Positions 42,155 through 51,307 of a DNA stretch of 63,234 nt are shown one piece after another (positions within the stretch are counted from its first letter, which is position 1; the number at the start of each line of letters is the position of its first letter). The notes beneath the pieces are model-generated. The model did not search any database. It saw nothing but the letters and a program-made list of their open reading frames with translations, and had not been told where the DNA came from. This DNA comes from Candidatus Aquidulcis sp. (lineage in GTDB: Bacteria > Chloroflexota > Anaerolineae > UBA4142). Both the position numbers and the translations under genes were made by a program. The stretch spans positions 1-63,234 of the forward strand of contig DYJA01000031.1 of assembly GCA_020723345.1 (NCBI GenBank), read 5' to 3'.

Positions 42155-42733
42155 ATGAATAAGACAGATTTCTTACTCGTCGGCGTTGGCGGACAAGGTG
42201 TGCTGACCGCGAGCGATATTGTCGCGGAAGTGGGCATGGCGTTGGGGCTGGACGCGAAGAAAAGCGAGATTCACGGTTTTTCGCAGCGCGGCGGCATCGT
42301 GGATTCGCACGTGCGCTGGGGTGCGCGCGTCGCCGCGCCGATGGGCGAAAAGGGCAACATTGATTACCTGCTCGCGTTCGAATTGATGGAAAGTGCGCGC
42401 TGGGTCGAGTACCTGAAATCGGGCGGCGCGGTCATCGTCAATCGCCAGCGCATCATTCCGCTCTCCGCGTCCGCCGGGGACGCGGTGTACCCCCCAGACG
42501 AGGCGATCGCGCAAGTGTTATGCGCGCGAACGGATCGCGTGATCTACGTGGATGGCTTGGAAATCGCGAAAGGACTGGGGAACAAAAACCTGGCGAACAC
42601 TGTGCTCTTGGGCGCGCTCGCGCGCGAGCTGGGTGTGGATCCGGAGATCTTTCTCGACGTCTTGGTCAAGCGCGTGCCGCAAAAGTACGTCGAGGAAAAC
42701 AAGCAAGCGTTTTGGAAGGGGATAGGCAAGTAA
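42155..42733 (+). CDS. iorB: indolepyruvate:ferredoxin oxidoreductase beta subunit
   Basis: 192-residue gamma/beta domain subunit of 2-oxoacid:ferredoxin oxidoreductases. LLVGVGGQGVLTASDIVAE at the N terminus is the family motif, with SEIHGFSQRGGIVDSHVRWG near residue 40 typical of IorB. Forms the enzyme with IorA. The ferredoxin reduced here could feed the Bam or second AOR complexes. Confidence 0.92.
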   Translation: MNKTDFLLVGVGGQGVLTASDIVAEVGMALGLDAKKSEIHGFSQRGGIVDSHVRWGARVAAPMGEKGNIDYLLAFELMESARWVEYLKSGGAVIVNRQRIIPLSASAGDAVYPPDEAIAQVLCARTDRVIYVDGLEIAKGLGNKNLANTVLLGALARELGVDPEIFLDVLVKRVPQKYVEENKQAFWKGIGK

Positions 42734-42737
42734 TTTC

Positions 42738-42793
42738 AGATTTCAGATTTCAGATTGCTGATTTCGTCAATTCCAATCTGAAATCTGAAATCT
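42738..42793. repeat. perfect 19-bp spacer hairpin of word ATTTCAG
   Basis: Arms 42738-42756 and 42775-42793 are exact complements built from the 7-8 bp word ATTTCAG. Further copies of the word flank both arms. Confidence 0.8.
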
Positions 42794-42823
42794 AAATTCT
42801 GAAATCTCAAAGGGGAGGGAGCA

Positions 42824-44158
42824 ATGGCAAAGCAAACGCAAAAACCGATGATTTGGAACAAGGACGCGGAGACGATGCCGCGCGATCAGTTAGAGCGACT
42901 CCAACTCGAGCGGTTGCAGCAGACCGCCGAACGGGTCTACCGCACGGTCCCGTTTTATCAGAAAGCGTTCGACGCGCGCGGATTGAAGCCGAGTGAGATC
43001 AAGTCGCTGCAAGACCTAGCCAAACTGCCATTCACAACCAAACAGGATCTGCGCGACAATTATCCGTTCGGCATGTTGACCGTGCCGCTCGACCGGGTCG
43101 TCCGCGTCCACGCGACGAGCGGCACGACCGGCAAGCCGACGGTGAGTCCGTACACCGCCAAAGACATCGAGTTGTGGGGCGAGGTGATGGCGCGCGTCTA
43201 CACGGCAGCGGGAGTGACGTCGCGAGACGTGGTGCACAACGCGTACGGCTATGGCTTGTTCACCGGCGGTTTGGGCTTTCACCTCGGCGCGGAAAAAATT
43301 TGCGCGACCGTGATTCCAGTCTCCGGCGGTTTGTCGAAGCGCCAGATCATGCTGATGGAAGATTTCGGCGCGACGGCGCTGACCTGCACCCCATCGTACT
43401 CGCTCGTCCTCGCCGAGACGGCGGAGGACATGGGCGTGAACTTTGCGGAACGGATGAAAGTCCGCGTCGGAATTTTCGGCGCAGAGCCGTGGACCGACAA
43501 GATGCGCGAGGAAATCGAAGCCAAATTGAATCTCGAAGCGTTCGACATCTACGGTCTCGCGGAGATGATCGGTCCGGGGGTTTCGATTGAATGTCCGTAT
43601 CACGAAGGACTGCACATCGCCGAGGATCACTTTTTGCCGGAACTGATCAACCCAGACACCGGCGAGCCGGTCAAAGAAGGCGAGAGCGGCGAACTCGTCT
43701 TCACCGCGCTGACCAAGGAGGGGATGCCGCTCTTGCGCTATCGCACCCGCGATCGCGTGGTGCTCAATCGCGAAAAGTGCGCGTGCGGTCGCACGATGAC
43801 GCGCATGAGCAAAGTGCGCGGGCGCACCGACGACATGCTCATCATTCGCGGCGTGAATGTTTTCCCCTCGTCGATCGAAAGCGTCTTGCTCACATGCGAG
43901 GACCTCGAGCCGCAATACATCATCATCGTCGACCGCCAAAAGGATCGCCTGGACGAACTCGAAGTCTGGGTGGAAGCGTGCTCCGAGTTGTGGCAGCGCG
44001 GCGAATATTTCGTGAAAGAAACCGAGAAGCGCATCGTCAAGGATTTGCTCGAAACGCTGGGCGTGTCCGCCAAAGTCAAAGTCACCGAGCCGCACAGCAT
44101 CCAGCGCAGCGAGGGCAAGGCAAGGCGGATCATCGATCGACGCGAGTTGGGCAACTAG
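42824..44158 (+). CDS. paaK: phenylacetate-CoA ligase
   Basis: 444-residue AMP-forming aryl-CoA ligase of the PaaK type. P-loop [14 protein letters not shown] near residue 94, [18 protein letters not shown] near residue 139, [17 protein letters not shown] near residue 244, YRTRDRV near residue 306 and [19 protein letters not shown] near residue 330. Ribosome site GGGGAGGG. It follows iorAB, so phenylacetate or indoleacetate made by transamination routes, or taken up, would be activated here. Exact aryl acid unknown. Confidence 0.93.
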   Translation: MAKQTQKPMIWNKDAETMPRDQLERLQLERLQQTAERVYRTVPFYQKAFDARGLKPSEIKSLQDLAKLPFTTKQDLRDNYPFGMLTVPLDRVVRVHATSGTTGKPTVSPYTAKDIELWGEVMARVYTAAGVTSRDVVHNAYGYGLFTGGLGFHLGAEKICATVIPVSGGLSKRQIMLMEDFGATALTCTPSYSLVLAETAEDMGVNFAERMKVRVGIFGAEPWTDKMREEIEAKLNLEAFDIYGLAEMIGPGVSIECPYHEGLHIAEDHFLPELINPDTGEPVKEGESGELVFTALTKEGMPLLRYRTRDRVVLNREKCACGRTMTRMSKVRGRTDDMLIIRGVNVFPSSIESVLLTCEDLEPQYIIIVDRQKDRLDELEVWVEACSELWQRGEYFVKETEKRIVKDLLETLGVSAKVKVTEPHSIQRSEGKARRIIDRRELGN

Positions 44159-44250
44159 TTCGATAGTTGGATCGTTCGATAGTTGGCTAGGTGACTGGTT
44201 GGTTCGCGAATTCCGAACTGCCAAACCAACAAACTATCCAACTACACGAG
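44159..44250. repeat. spacer repeat of words GATAGTTGG and ACTATCCAAC
   Basis: GTTCGATAGTTGG is iterated on the left, and CAAACCAAC and ACTATCCAACTA on the right. Best stem is GTTGGTT/AACCAAC. Fills the paaK to HAD-ECH gap; no gene seen. Confidence 0.5.
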
Positions 44251-44258
44251 GAATCGTA

Positions 44259-46172
44259 ATGGAAATCAAAACTGTGGGCGTGGTCGGGTGCGGGCTGATG
44301 GGCGCGGGGATCGCGCAGACGATCGCGGAGGGCGGCTATGCGACGATCGTGCGCGAGCCGACCCAGGAATTGTTGGACAAGGGACTGGGACGCATTCGCG
44401 ATTTTCTGGCGAAGGGCGTGGAGAAAGGAAAGGTTTCTCCCGCGCGCCGCGATGAGGTGTGGGCGCGCATCAAAGGTACGACTGACTTGGCTGGCTTGGG
44501 CGACTGCGATTTGATCGTCGAAGCAATCGTCGAGGTGCGCGACGCCAAACGCGCGCTCTTTGCCGATCTCGATCGCGCGTGCAAACCCGGCGCGATTCTC
44601 GCGACGAATACCTCGTCGTTCAAAGTCGCGGATTTCGCGGCGGCGACCCAGCGCCCGAAACTCGTGGCGGGGCTGCACTATTTTTTCCCGTCCGTCATCA
44701 ACAAACTTTTGGAAGTCGTGCGTACCGACGCAACCGCGCCGGACGCGATCGACGCGCTGATGAATTTTGCGCGCCTCACCGGCAAATTGCCGATTCTCGT
44801 GCGCGACGCGCCGGGGTTCGCGGTCAATCGCTACTTTGTGCCGTGGCTGAACGAAAGCGTCCGACTCTTGGACGAAGGCGTCGCGAATATTCCGACGATC
44901 GACGCGGCGGCGCGCGACGCGTTCAATATCGGGATGGGTCCCTTCGCGCTGATGAACGCGACCGGCGTGCCGATCGCCTTTCACAGCGCGGCATCCCTCC
45001 ATGAATCGTTGGGCAATTTCTACGCGCCCGCGCCCGGACTCAGAAAACAATTCGATTCCGGCAAGCCATGGGAAATCGTTGGCGATGAAGATGCCTCGCG
45101 CAAGCCAGCCGTCGCCGACCGATTGCAAGGCGTCGTGTTCGGCATCGCGGCGCGTCTGGTCGAAGAAGAGGTCGCGAGTGTCGAGGACACGGAGCGCGGC
45201 GCGCTAATCGGCTTGCGTTGGGCAAAGGGTCCATTCGGAATGATGAACGACCTGGGAATCAAGCGCGCGCACAAACTCGTCGAGCGAATCGAAAAACAAT
45301 GTCCTGGGTTTGCGCCCAAACTCCTTCGCACGCAAGCCACGCGCGGCGAACCGTGGACATTGCGCGATGTGCGCTTGTCCATCGAAGGGCAAATCGCGAG
45401 CATCACGATGAGCCGCCCCGAAGCGCTAAACGCGCTCAACGGCAAGGTGCTGCGCGAGTTGAAAGAGACGCTCGCCGCAATCCGCGCAAATCGCGAGGTG
45501 CGCGTGGTGATCCTCACCGGCGAAGGCGATGCGTTTGTTGCCGGCGCGGACATCAAGGAAATGCAGCAACTCGCGGCGAAGCCCGCGGCGATCCGCGCGT
45601 TCACCGCGTTTGGTCATCGCGTCATGCGCGACATCGAGACCTTGCCGCAGCCGGTCATTGCCGCGATCAACGGCTTTGCGCTCGGCGGCGGGATGGAAAT
45701 CGCGCTCGCGTGCGACATTCGGCTGGCATCGTCCAGCGCGCGGCTCGGCTTGCCCGAAGTGGGGCTGGGAATCTTTCCGGGTTTTGGCGGGACGCAGCGC
45801 GCGGCGCGCTTGGTCGGGCGCGGCGCGGCGTCGCAACTCATCTTTAGCGGCGATCCGATCAGCGCGGACGAAGCCGCGCGGATCGGCGTCGTCAATCGCG
45901 TCGTGCCGCCCGCCGCGTTGATGGCGGAGACGCGCAAGTTGGCGGCGCGCATCGCGTCGCGCGCGCCGGTCGCGGTCGCCAAAGCCAAAGCCGCGATTCA
46001 CGCGTCGCAGCAACTGCCGCTCGATCAAGGGTTGCAGGTGGAACTCGATCGTGTCTGCGAAGCGTTCGCGACCCAGGATCGCGTCGAAGGAATGCAGGCG
46101 TTCATCGAAAAGCGCAAGCCGGTGTTCACGGGGCAACCGCCAAAACGCAAGGCGCGAAGAGCACGCGCGTAA
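44259..46172 (+). CDS. 3-hydroxyacyl-CoA dehydrogenase/enoyl-CoA hydratase fusion
   Basis: 637-residue bifunctional beta-oxidation protein. The N-terminal dehydrogenase domain has VGVVGCGLMGAGIA and its catalytic region FFPSVINKLLEVV near residue 145. The C-terminal crotonase domain (from about residue 370) has VVILTGEGDAFVAGADIKEM near residue 416 and FALGGGMEIALACD near residue 474. The domain order is dehydrogenase first, opposite to FadB, as in several archaeal crotonyl-CoA hydratase/dehydrogenases. It could handle the steps from 2-heptenedioyl-CoA or crotonyl-CoA. ATG 44259 has CGAGGA upstream. Confidence 0.9.
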   Translation: MEIKTVGVVGCGLMGAGIAQTIAEGGYATIVREPTQELLDKGLGRIRDFLAKGVEKGKVSPARRDEVWARIKGTTDLAGLGDCDLIVEAIVEVRDAKRALFADLDRACKPGAILATNTSSFKVADFAAATQRPKLVAGLHYFFPSVINKLLEVVRTDATAPDAIDALMNFARLTGKLPILVRDAPGFAVNRYFVPWLNESVRLLDEGVANIPTIDAAARDAFNIGMGPFALMNATGVPIAFHSAASLHESLGNFYAPAPGLRKQFDSGKPWEIVGDEDASRKPAVADRLQGVVFGIAARLVEEEVASVEDTERGALIGLRWAKGPFGMMNDLGIKRAHKLVERIEKQCPGFAPKLLRTQATRGEPWTLRDVRLSIEGQIASITMSRPEALNALNGKVLRELKETLAAIRANREVRVVILTGEGDAFVAGADIKEMQQLAAKPAAIRAFTAFGHRVMRDIETLPQPVIAAINGFALGGGMEIALACDIRLASSSARLGLPEVGLGIFPGFGGTQRAARLVGRGAASQLIFSGDPISADEAARIGVVNRVVPPAALMAETRKLAARIASRAPVAVAKAKAAIHASQQLPLDQGLQVELDRVCEAFATQDRVEGMQAFIEKRKPVFTGQPPKRKARRARA

Positions 46173-46203
46173 TCTCCAATCTCCCGTTGGATAGGAGGAT
46201 GTA

Positions 46204-47445
46204 GTGACTGACGAAAAAAAGGTCGTCCGGAAAGAACTGGAGACCTCCAAAGATATGAAAAAGTTCATGGCGGATTATTACCTCGAACTCGATCACGCGT
46301 CCCAAACGGGCGAGCGCAAGATCGCGTGGTGCACGAGCGTTGGTCCTGCCGAACTATTGCGTGGCATGGGCTTTCTGGTTTACTTTCCAGAAACACATTC
46401 GGCGATGCTCGGTTCCACGCGCGCGGCGATGGATTACATCCCACACGCGAACGCGCTGGGCTACGCGCCGGAAATCTGCTCGTACCTCACGTCGGACGTT
46501 GGCGCGTTCACGCAAGGATTCACGCCGCTGACCAAGTCGTTTGGCATCAAGAGCGTGCCAAAACCTGACGTGCTGGTGTTCAACACGAATCAATGCCGCG
46601 ATGTCCAGGATTGGTTTGCGTGGTATGGCAGAAAGTTCAACGCGCCCGTCGTCGGCGTGCGGACGTACCGCGGCGTCAAAGAGGTCACCGACAGCCACAT
46701 CATTTCCATCGCCAAGCAAATCGAAAACTTGATTCAGCCGCTGGAACAAGTCGCGGGCAAGAAATTCGACATGGACGAGTTCCAGCGCGCGGTCGCGCTC
46801 TCGCGCGAATGTTCCGATTTGTGGAAGCAGGTGCTGGAGACCGCCGCGGCAATGCCCTCGCCGCTGACGTTCTTCGACGGCACGACGCTGATGGGTCCGG
46901 CGGTCGTCGGGCGCGGGACGCAGGCGGCGAACGACTTTTACCGGAAACTGCTCGCCGAGTTGCAAGAACGCGCGTACAATCACGACGGCGCGGTGGCAGA
47001 CGAGCGCTTTAGAATTTACTGGGAAGGGATGCCGATCTGGGGTCGCTTGCGCGCGCACTCTGAATTATTCGCGAACTTGAAGTCGTGCGTACTCGCGTCA
47101 ACGTACTGCAACAGTTGGATCTTCACCGCGCTCGATCCGAACGATCCGTTCAACAGCATGGCGCGCGCGTACACCGAATTGTTCATCGTGCGATCGGACG
47201 AAGCGAAAGAGCAGTACATCAAGCGCATGTTCGAATTCTTCCGCGTCGACGGGATCGTCTATCACAACGCGCGCACGTGTCCGAACAATTCAAATAGTCG
47301 GTACGGGATGCCGCAGCGACTCGAAGCGAACTCCGGCGTGCCCGCGCTCGTCATTGACGGCGACCTGAACGATCTGCGCTGCCTCTCCGACGAACAGACG
47401 AACACAAACATCGAGGCGTTTGTGGAGCGGCTGGCGGGCAAGTAG
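46204..47445 (+). CDS. 2-hydroxyacyl-CoA dehydratase/benzoyl-CoA reductase (class I-like) family subunit
   Basis: 413-residue member of the HgdB/BcrB family. These 4Fe-4S proteins accept a high-energy electron from an ATP-driven activase and dehydrate 2-hydroxyacyl-CoA or reduce aromatic rings. Conserved Cys: WCTSVGPAELLRGMGF near residue 40, NTNQCRDVQDW near residue 131 and NARTCPNNSNSR near residue 357. The start is GTG 46204 with GGAGGAT. Active enzymes usually have two homologous subunits side by side; only one is here, and the activase lies 5 kb downstream (52261). A homodimer, or a partner elsewhere, is possible. Confidence 0.83.
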   Translation: MTDEKKVVRKELETSKDMKKFMADYYLELDHASQTGERKIAWCTSVGPAELLRGMGFLVYFPETHSAMLGSTRAAMDYIPHANALGYAPEICSYLTSDVGAFTQGFTPLTKSFGIKSVPKPDVLVFNTNQCRDVQDWFAWYGRKFNAPVVGVRTYRGVKEVTDSHIISIAKQIENLIQPLEQVAGKKFDMDEFQRAVALSRECSDLWKQVLETAAAMPSPLTFFDGTTLMGPAVVGRGTQAANDFYRKLLAELQERAYNHDGAVADERFRIYWEGMPIWGRLRAHSELFANLKSCVLASTYCNSWIFTALDPNDPFNSMARAYTELFIVRSDEAKEQYIKRMFEFFRVDGIVYHNARTCPNNSNSRYGMPQRLEANSGVPALVIDGDLNDLRCLSDEQTNTNIEAFVERLAGK

Positions 47446-47455
47446 AGCAAATGAA

Positions 47456-47522
47456 TGGGACACTGATTCACACAGATTAACACAGATAATAAAATCTGTG
47501 TACATCAGTGTTTATCTGTGTC
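47456..47522. repeat. spacer hairpin of word ACACAGATTAACACAGATAA
   Basis: ACACTGATTCACACAGATTAACACAGAT on the left is answered by ATCTGTGTACATCAGTGTTTATCTGTGT on the right. Same word family as 28248-28460. Confidence 0.7.
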
Positions 47523-47542
47523 CTATTCGAGGGAGAGAGGAA

Positions 47543-49627
47543 ATGCTAGACGGTCTCTTCAGACCCAGGTCGGTCGCGGTCATCGGCGCATCCACCAAGG
47601 AATTGCAGATTGGCAATCGCATCGTCAAGAATCTCTTGGATTTTGGATTCAAGGGTCCGATCTATCCGATCAATCCAAAGGGCGAAGACGTGCGCGGCGT
47701 CAAAGCATACGCATCTATTCTGGACGTTCCGACCGATGTAGATGTCGCGCATATCATCATCCCGGCGAAACTCGTGCCGCAGGCGATTGAAGATTGCGGG
47801 AAGAAGCAAGTCAAGTTCGTGATCTTGAACGGCGGCGGATTTGCCGAAGTCGGTGCGGAGGGCGCGGCGATCCAGGATGCGTGCATCGCCGCCGCGACAA
47901 AGAACGGCATCCGAATTATGGGTCCGAATTGTCAAGGCGTCATCAACACCGATCCGAACGTGCGCGCCTATTGCAACTTTACCTTCACCCGACCCGACCC
48001 AGGATTCATTTCGATCGTCGCGTTGAGCGGCGGCGTCGCAGAATTGATCCACCAAGCATTTGCTGAGCAAGGCATCGGGACGCGGATGTACGCCTCCAAC
48101 GGAAACGCGTGCGACGTTTCGATTCCCGAAATCTTGCGCTATTACGGCGACGACGAAGGGACGCGCGTGATCGTCTTGTACGTCGAGGGTCTGCGCGATC
48201 CCAAAACGTTCCTCGAGGTCGCGCGCGCGGTGACGCAGAAGAAACCGATCCTCGCGATGAAGGCCGGGCGCACGCTGGAAGGCGCGAAAGCCGCGGCGTC
48301 GCACACTGGCGGGATGGCGCGCGAAGACCTTTCGACCGACCTCATCTTCGACAAAACGGGCATCCTCTCGTTTCGCGACGAAGCGGAGTTGTGCCAAGCC
48401 GCCGCGGCGTTCGCCGTGCAGCCCGCGCCGCGCGGCAATCGCGTGGGAATGATCACGAACACCGGCGGACCCGCGGTCATTTCGACCGACGTGTTCGTCG
48501 GCGGCGGATTGCAGATCCCGACCCTGCCGGAGAAATCGGAAAAAATTCTCAAGGAAAACATGTTGCCCGAAGCGGCGATTCACAATCCGCTCGACGTGCT
48601 GGCGACTGCCGGACCCGCACACTTGCGCGCGGCGCTAGACGCGTTCATGGACGAGGACGCGTTCGACAGCGTTTACCTCAACCTGGTCACGCCGTTTTTC
48701 GTGGACGCCGAAGGGATCGCGAAACAAATTGTCGAAGTGAATCAAGCGCGGCGCAAACCGCTCGTCTGCAATTTGATGACGGACAGACGGCAGTGGGCGG
48801 AGACGGTCCGAATTTTGAAAGAGGGGGGCGTCCCGTGCTACAGTTTTCCCGGCACGGCGGCGCGCGCGCTCGTCGCGCTGACGCGGTACAACGCGCTCCG
48901 CTCACGCGAAATCGGCGTGGTCGCGCAGTTCGACGACGTGGCTCGCTCTCAGGTTGCCGCGATCGTTCAGCGCGCGCGCGCGGCGGGACGCACGATGCTG
49001 TCCTCGGCGGAAGTGTACAACATCTTGGGTGGCTACGGCATTCCGGTCGCGGCCTGGCGGCTTGCGGACGATGCGTCTGCCGCCGCGCGCGCCGCGACGG
49101 AAATCGGCTTTCCCGTCGTCATCAAAGCGGATACCGCGTCGATCGTTCACAAGAGCGATGTGGGCGGCATCGTCGCGAATCTGCAAGACGCCGGCGCGGT
49201 GCGCGCAACAGTCGAAGCGATGCGGAAGAAATTCGATGCGCCAGATTTGCGATTCTTCGTCCAGAAATTTTTGCCCGGCGGCAGGGAGATTATCATCGGC
49301 GCGAAAGCGGAACCGGAACTCGGACACCTGATCATGTTTGGACTCGGCGGCATCTACGTCGAAGTGCTGAAAGATGTCGTCTTCCAACTCACGCCGGTCA
49401 CAGATGTTGAAGCGCGCGCGATGCTTTCCTCGATCAAGGCGGCGCGATTGCTCAAAGGCGTCCGCGGCGAAAAAGGCGTGAGTGAAAACGCGCTGGTCGA
49501 AATCATTCAGCGGCTTTCGCAACTGCTCACCGACGCACCGATGATTCAGGAATTGGATCTCAACCCGGTCATCGCGTTTGAAGATCGCGCCTTCGTCGCG
49601 GACGCGCGCGCGTCGGCAGCGCAGTGA
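47543..49627 (+). CDS. ADP-forming acyl-CoA synthetase, fused alpha-beta
   Basis: 694-residue NDP-forming acyl-CoA synthetase. N-terminal CoA-binding domain (RPRSVAVIGASTKELQIGNR near residue 7), NGGGFAEVG near residue 94, catalytic His in KAAASHTGGMA near residue 250, and a C-terminal ATP-grasp domain (GFPVVIKADTASIVHKSDVGG near residue 523). Such enzymes make ATP from acyl-CoA or activate acids with only one phosphate bond spent. In an energy-limited anaerobe either direction fits. GGGAGAGAGG precedes ATG 47543. Confidence 0.9.
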   Translation: MLDGLFRPRSVAVIGASTKELQIGNRIVKNLLDFGFKGPIYPINPKGEDVRGVKAYASILDVPTDVDVAHIIIPAKLVPQAIEDCGKKQVKFVILNGGGFAEVGAEGAAIQDACIAAATKNGIRIMGPNCQGVINTDPNVRAYCNFTFTRPDPGFISIVALSGGVAELIHQAFAEQGIGTRMYASNGNACDVSIPEILRYYGDDEGTRVIVLYVEGLRDPKTFLEVARAVTQKKPILAMKAGRTLEGAKAAASHTGGMAREDLSTDLIFDKTGILSFRDEAELCQAAAAFAVQPAPRGNRVGMITNTGGPAVISTDVFVGGGLQIPTLPEKSEKILKENMLPEAAIHNPLDVLATAGPAHLRAALDAFMDEDAFDSVYLNLVTPFFVDAEGIAKQIVEVNQARRKPLVCNLMTDRRQWAETVRILKEGGVPCYSFPGTAARALVALTRYNALRSREIGVVAQFDDVARSQVAAIVQRARAAGRTMLSSAEVYNILGGYGIPVAAWRLADDASAAARAATEIGFPVVIKADTASIVHKSDVGGIVANLQDAGAVRATVEAMRKKFDAPDLRFFVQKFLPGGREIIIGAKAEPELGHLIMFGLGGIYVEVLKDVVFQLTPVTDVEARAMLSSIKAARLLKGVRGEKGVSENALVEIIQRLSQLLTDAPMIQELDLNPVIAFEDRAFVADARASAAQ

Positions 49628-49635
49628 GCCGTATC

Positions 49636-49680
49636 CAGTATTCAGTGTTCAGTGGACTGGATACTGAACACTGAATACTG
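49636..49680. repeat. perfect 18-bp spacer hairpin of word CAGTATTCAGTGTT
   Basis: Arms CAGTATTCAGTGTTCAGT (49636-49653) and exact complement (49663-49680), loop GGACTGGAT. Same word family as 8020-8092. Confidence 0.8.
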
Positions 49681-49697
49681 AACACCGAAGGTGGAAC

Positions 49698-51245
49698 ATG
49701 GCGGCTTGGCTCAACCTGGGTCAGATTCTCAAGGTCAATGCGAAAAAGAATCCGAATACCATCGCGCTGAAAGATAGCGCGCGGGCGTATACGTATCTGC
49801 AGACCGACGCGCGCGTCAATCGACTGGCGCACAGTTTGCTCGCGCTCGGCTTGCGAAAAGGCGACCGCGTCGCAGTGCTGCTGGAGAACAGCATCGAGAT
49901 CGTCGAGGTCTATCTGGCGACCGCGAAAACTGGGATCGTCATCGTTCCGATCAACTTTCGCTTGCTGCCGCCGGACGTTGAGTACATCGCCAACAATTCG
50001 GACGCGAAAGCGTTCATCGTCCACGACGAGTTTGCGCCGTGCATGGATGCGATCAGATCGAATCTAAAAAACATCGCGCCCGCATGCTACATCGTCGTCG
50101 GCAAACCGCGCACGGGGTACTGCGAGTACGAGCAGTGGATTGGCGGCGCGGCAGAGAGCGAACCGGAGGCGACGGTCGAACCGAAAGACACGTGGATTTT
50201 GATCTACACGTCGGGCACAACCGGAAGACCCAAGGGCGTCGTACGCTCGCACGAATCGCACATCGCGTTCTATCTCATCAACCCGATTGATTTTGGATTC
50301 GACGAGCATGACATTTGTTTGAACATCATGCCGCTGTGCCACATCAATTCGACGTTTTTCACGTTCACGTTTCTTTACATCGGCGGCTCGGTCTACGTCC
50401 ACCCCGCGCGCTCGTTCCGCGCCGAAGAAATTCTTGCGATCATCGAGCGCGAGAAGATCACCTTCATCTCGCTGATCCCAACGCATTACAGCATTATCCT
50501 GAACGCGCCGCCGCGCCAGTACGACGTCAGTTCGATCAAAAAACTGTTATGCTCCTCCGCGCCAGTGCGGAAGGAAATGAAACTCGCGATCATGGGATTC
50601 TTTCCCGGCGTTCGCCTGTTCGAAGCGTATGGCTCGACGGAGGCGGGGATCGTCACGGTGCTCAAGCCGGAATATCAAATGGCGAAACTGGGCTCGATCG
50701 GATTTGAATCGTTGGGTACCGACCTGGTCAGAATTCTAAGGGAGGACGGCAAAGAAGTCGGCGTGGGCGAAATCGGCGAGATTTATTCGCGCGGTCCGAT
50801 GCTCTTCGACGAGTACTACAAGTTGCCGGACAAGACCGCGCGCGCGTTTCGCGGCGGCTGGTTCAGCGCGGGGGATATGGGGATGCGCGACGAAGACGGC
50901 TTTTACTACCTCGTCGATCGCAAAGATAACCTGATCATCACCGGCGGCGAGCACGTCTATCCGAGCGAAGTCGAAAAAGTTGTCGGCGCGCATCCGGGCG
51001 TGTTCGACGTTGCAGTCGTCGGATTGCCGCATGAAAAATGGGGCGAGGCGGTCACCGCGATCATCATCCCCAAGGATCCCAACTCTCCGCCGACGGAAGA
51101 AGAGATCGTCGAGTTTTGCAAAGACAAGTTAGCTGGGTTCAAGCGCCCGCGCGCGGTGCGCGTGATTGCCCAGGAAGAAATGCCGCGCACCGGTTCAGGC
51201 AAGGTGTTGCATCGGGTGCTGCGGGAACGGTACGGGAGAAAGTAG
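49698..51245 (+). CDS. AMP-forming acyl/aryl-CoA synthetase
   Basis: 515-residue acyl-CoA ligase of the ANL superfamily. P-loop YTSGTTGRPKGVVRSH near residue 174, EAYGSTEAGIV near residue 313, GWFSAGDMGMRDEDG near residue 389 and the C-terminal DRKDNLIITGGEHVYPSEVE near residue 410 with the catalytic Lys in PRTGSGKVLHR near residue 498. A different branch from PaaK. It could activate benzoate, a cyclohexane carboxylate or a dicarboxylate; the sequence alone does not tell. Confidence 0.88.
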   Translation: MAAWLNLGQILKVNAKKNPNTIALKDSARAYTYLQTDARVNRLAHSLLALGLRKGDRVAVLLENSIEIVEVYLATAKTGIVIVPINFRLLPPDVEYIANNSDAKAFIVHDEFAPCMDAIRSNLKNIAPACYIVVGKPRTGYCEYEQWIGGAAESEPEATVEPKDTWILIYTSGTTGRPKGVVRSHESHIAFYLINPIDFGFDEHDICLNIMPLCHINSTFFTFTFLYIGGSVYVHPARSFRAEEILAIIEREKITFISLIPTHYSIILNAPPRQYDVSSIKKLLCSSAPVRKEMKLAIMGFFPGVRLFEAYGSTEAGIVTVLKPEYQMAKLGSIGFESLGTDLVRILREDGKEVGVGEIGEIYSRGPMLFDEYYKLPDKTARAFRGGWFSAGDMGMRDEDGFYYLVDRKDNLIITGGEHVYPSEVEKVVGAHPGVFDVAVVGLPHEKWGEAVTAIIIPKDPNSPPTEEEIVEFCKDKLAGFKRPRAVRVIAQEEMPRTGSGKVLHRVLRERYGRK

Positions 51246-51257
51246 AGATTAGAGATC

Positions 51258-51279
51258 AGAGATTGACGCTCCAATCTCT
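51258..51279. repeat. spacer hairpin AGAGATTG/CAATCTCT
   Basis: Perfect 8-bp arms at 51258-51265 and 51272-51279, with the word AGATTAGAGAT iterated before and TCTCTAACCTCC after. Confidence 0.55.
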
Positions 51280-51307
51280 AACCTCCAGTGCGAAAGGAAC
51301 GTGATCT

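Noticed and set aside
46204-47445. Calling this gene a class I benzoyl-CoA reductase subunit outright
   Set aside because: Only one subunit and one activase are present, far apart; the family includes many 2-hydroxyacyl-CoA dehydratases.
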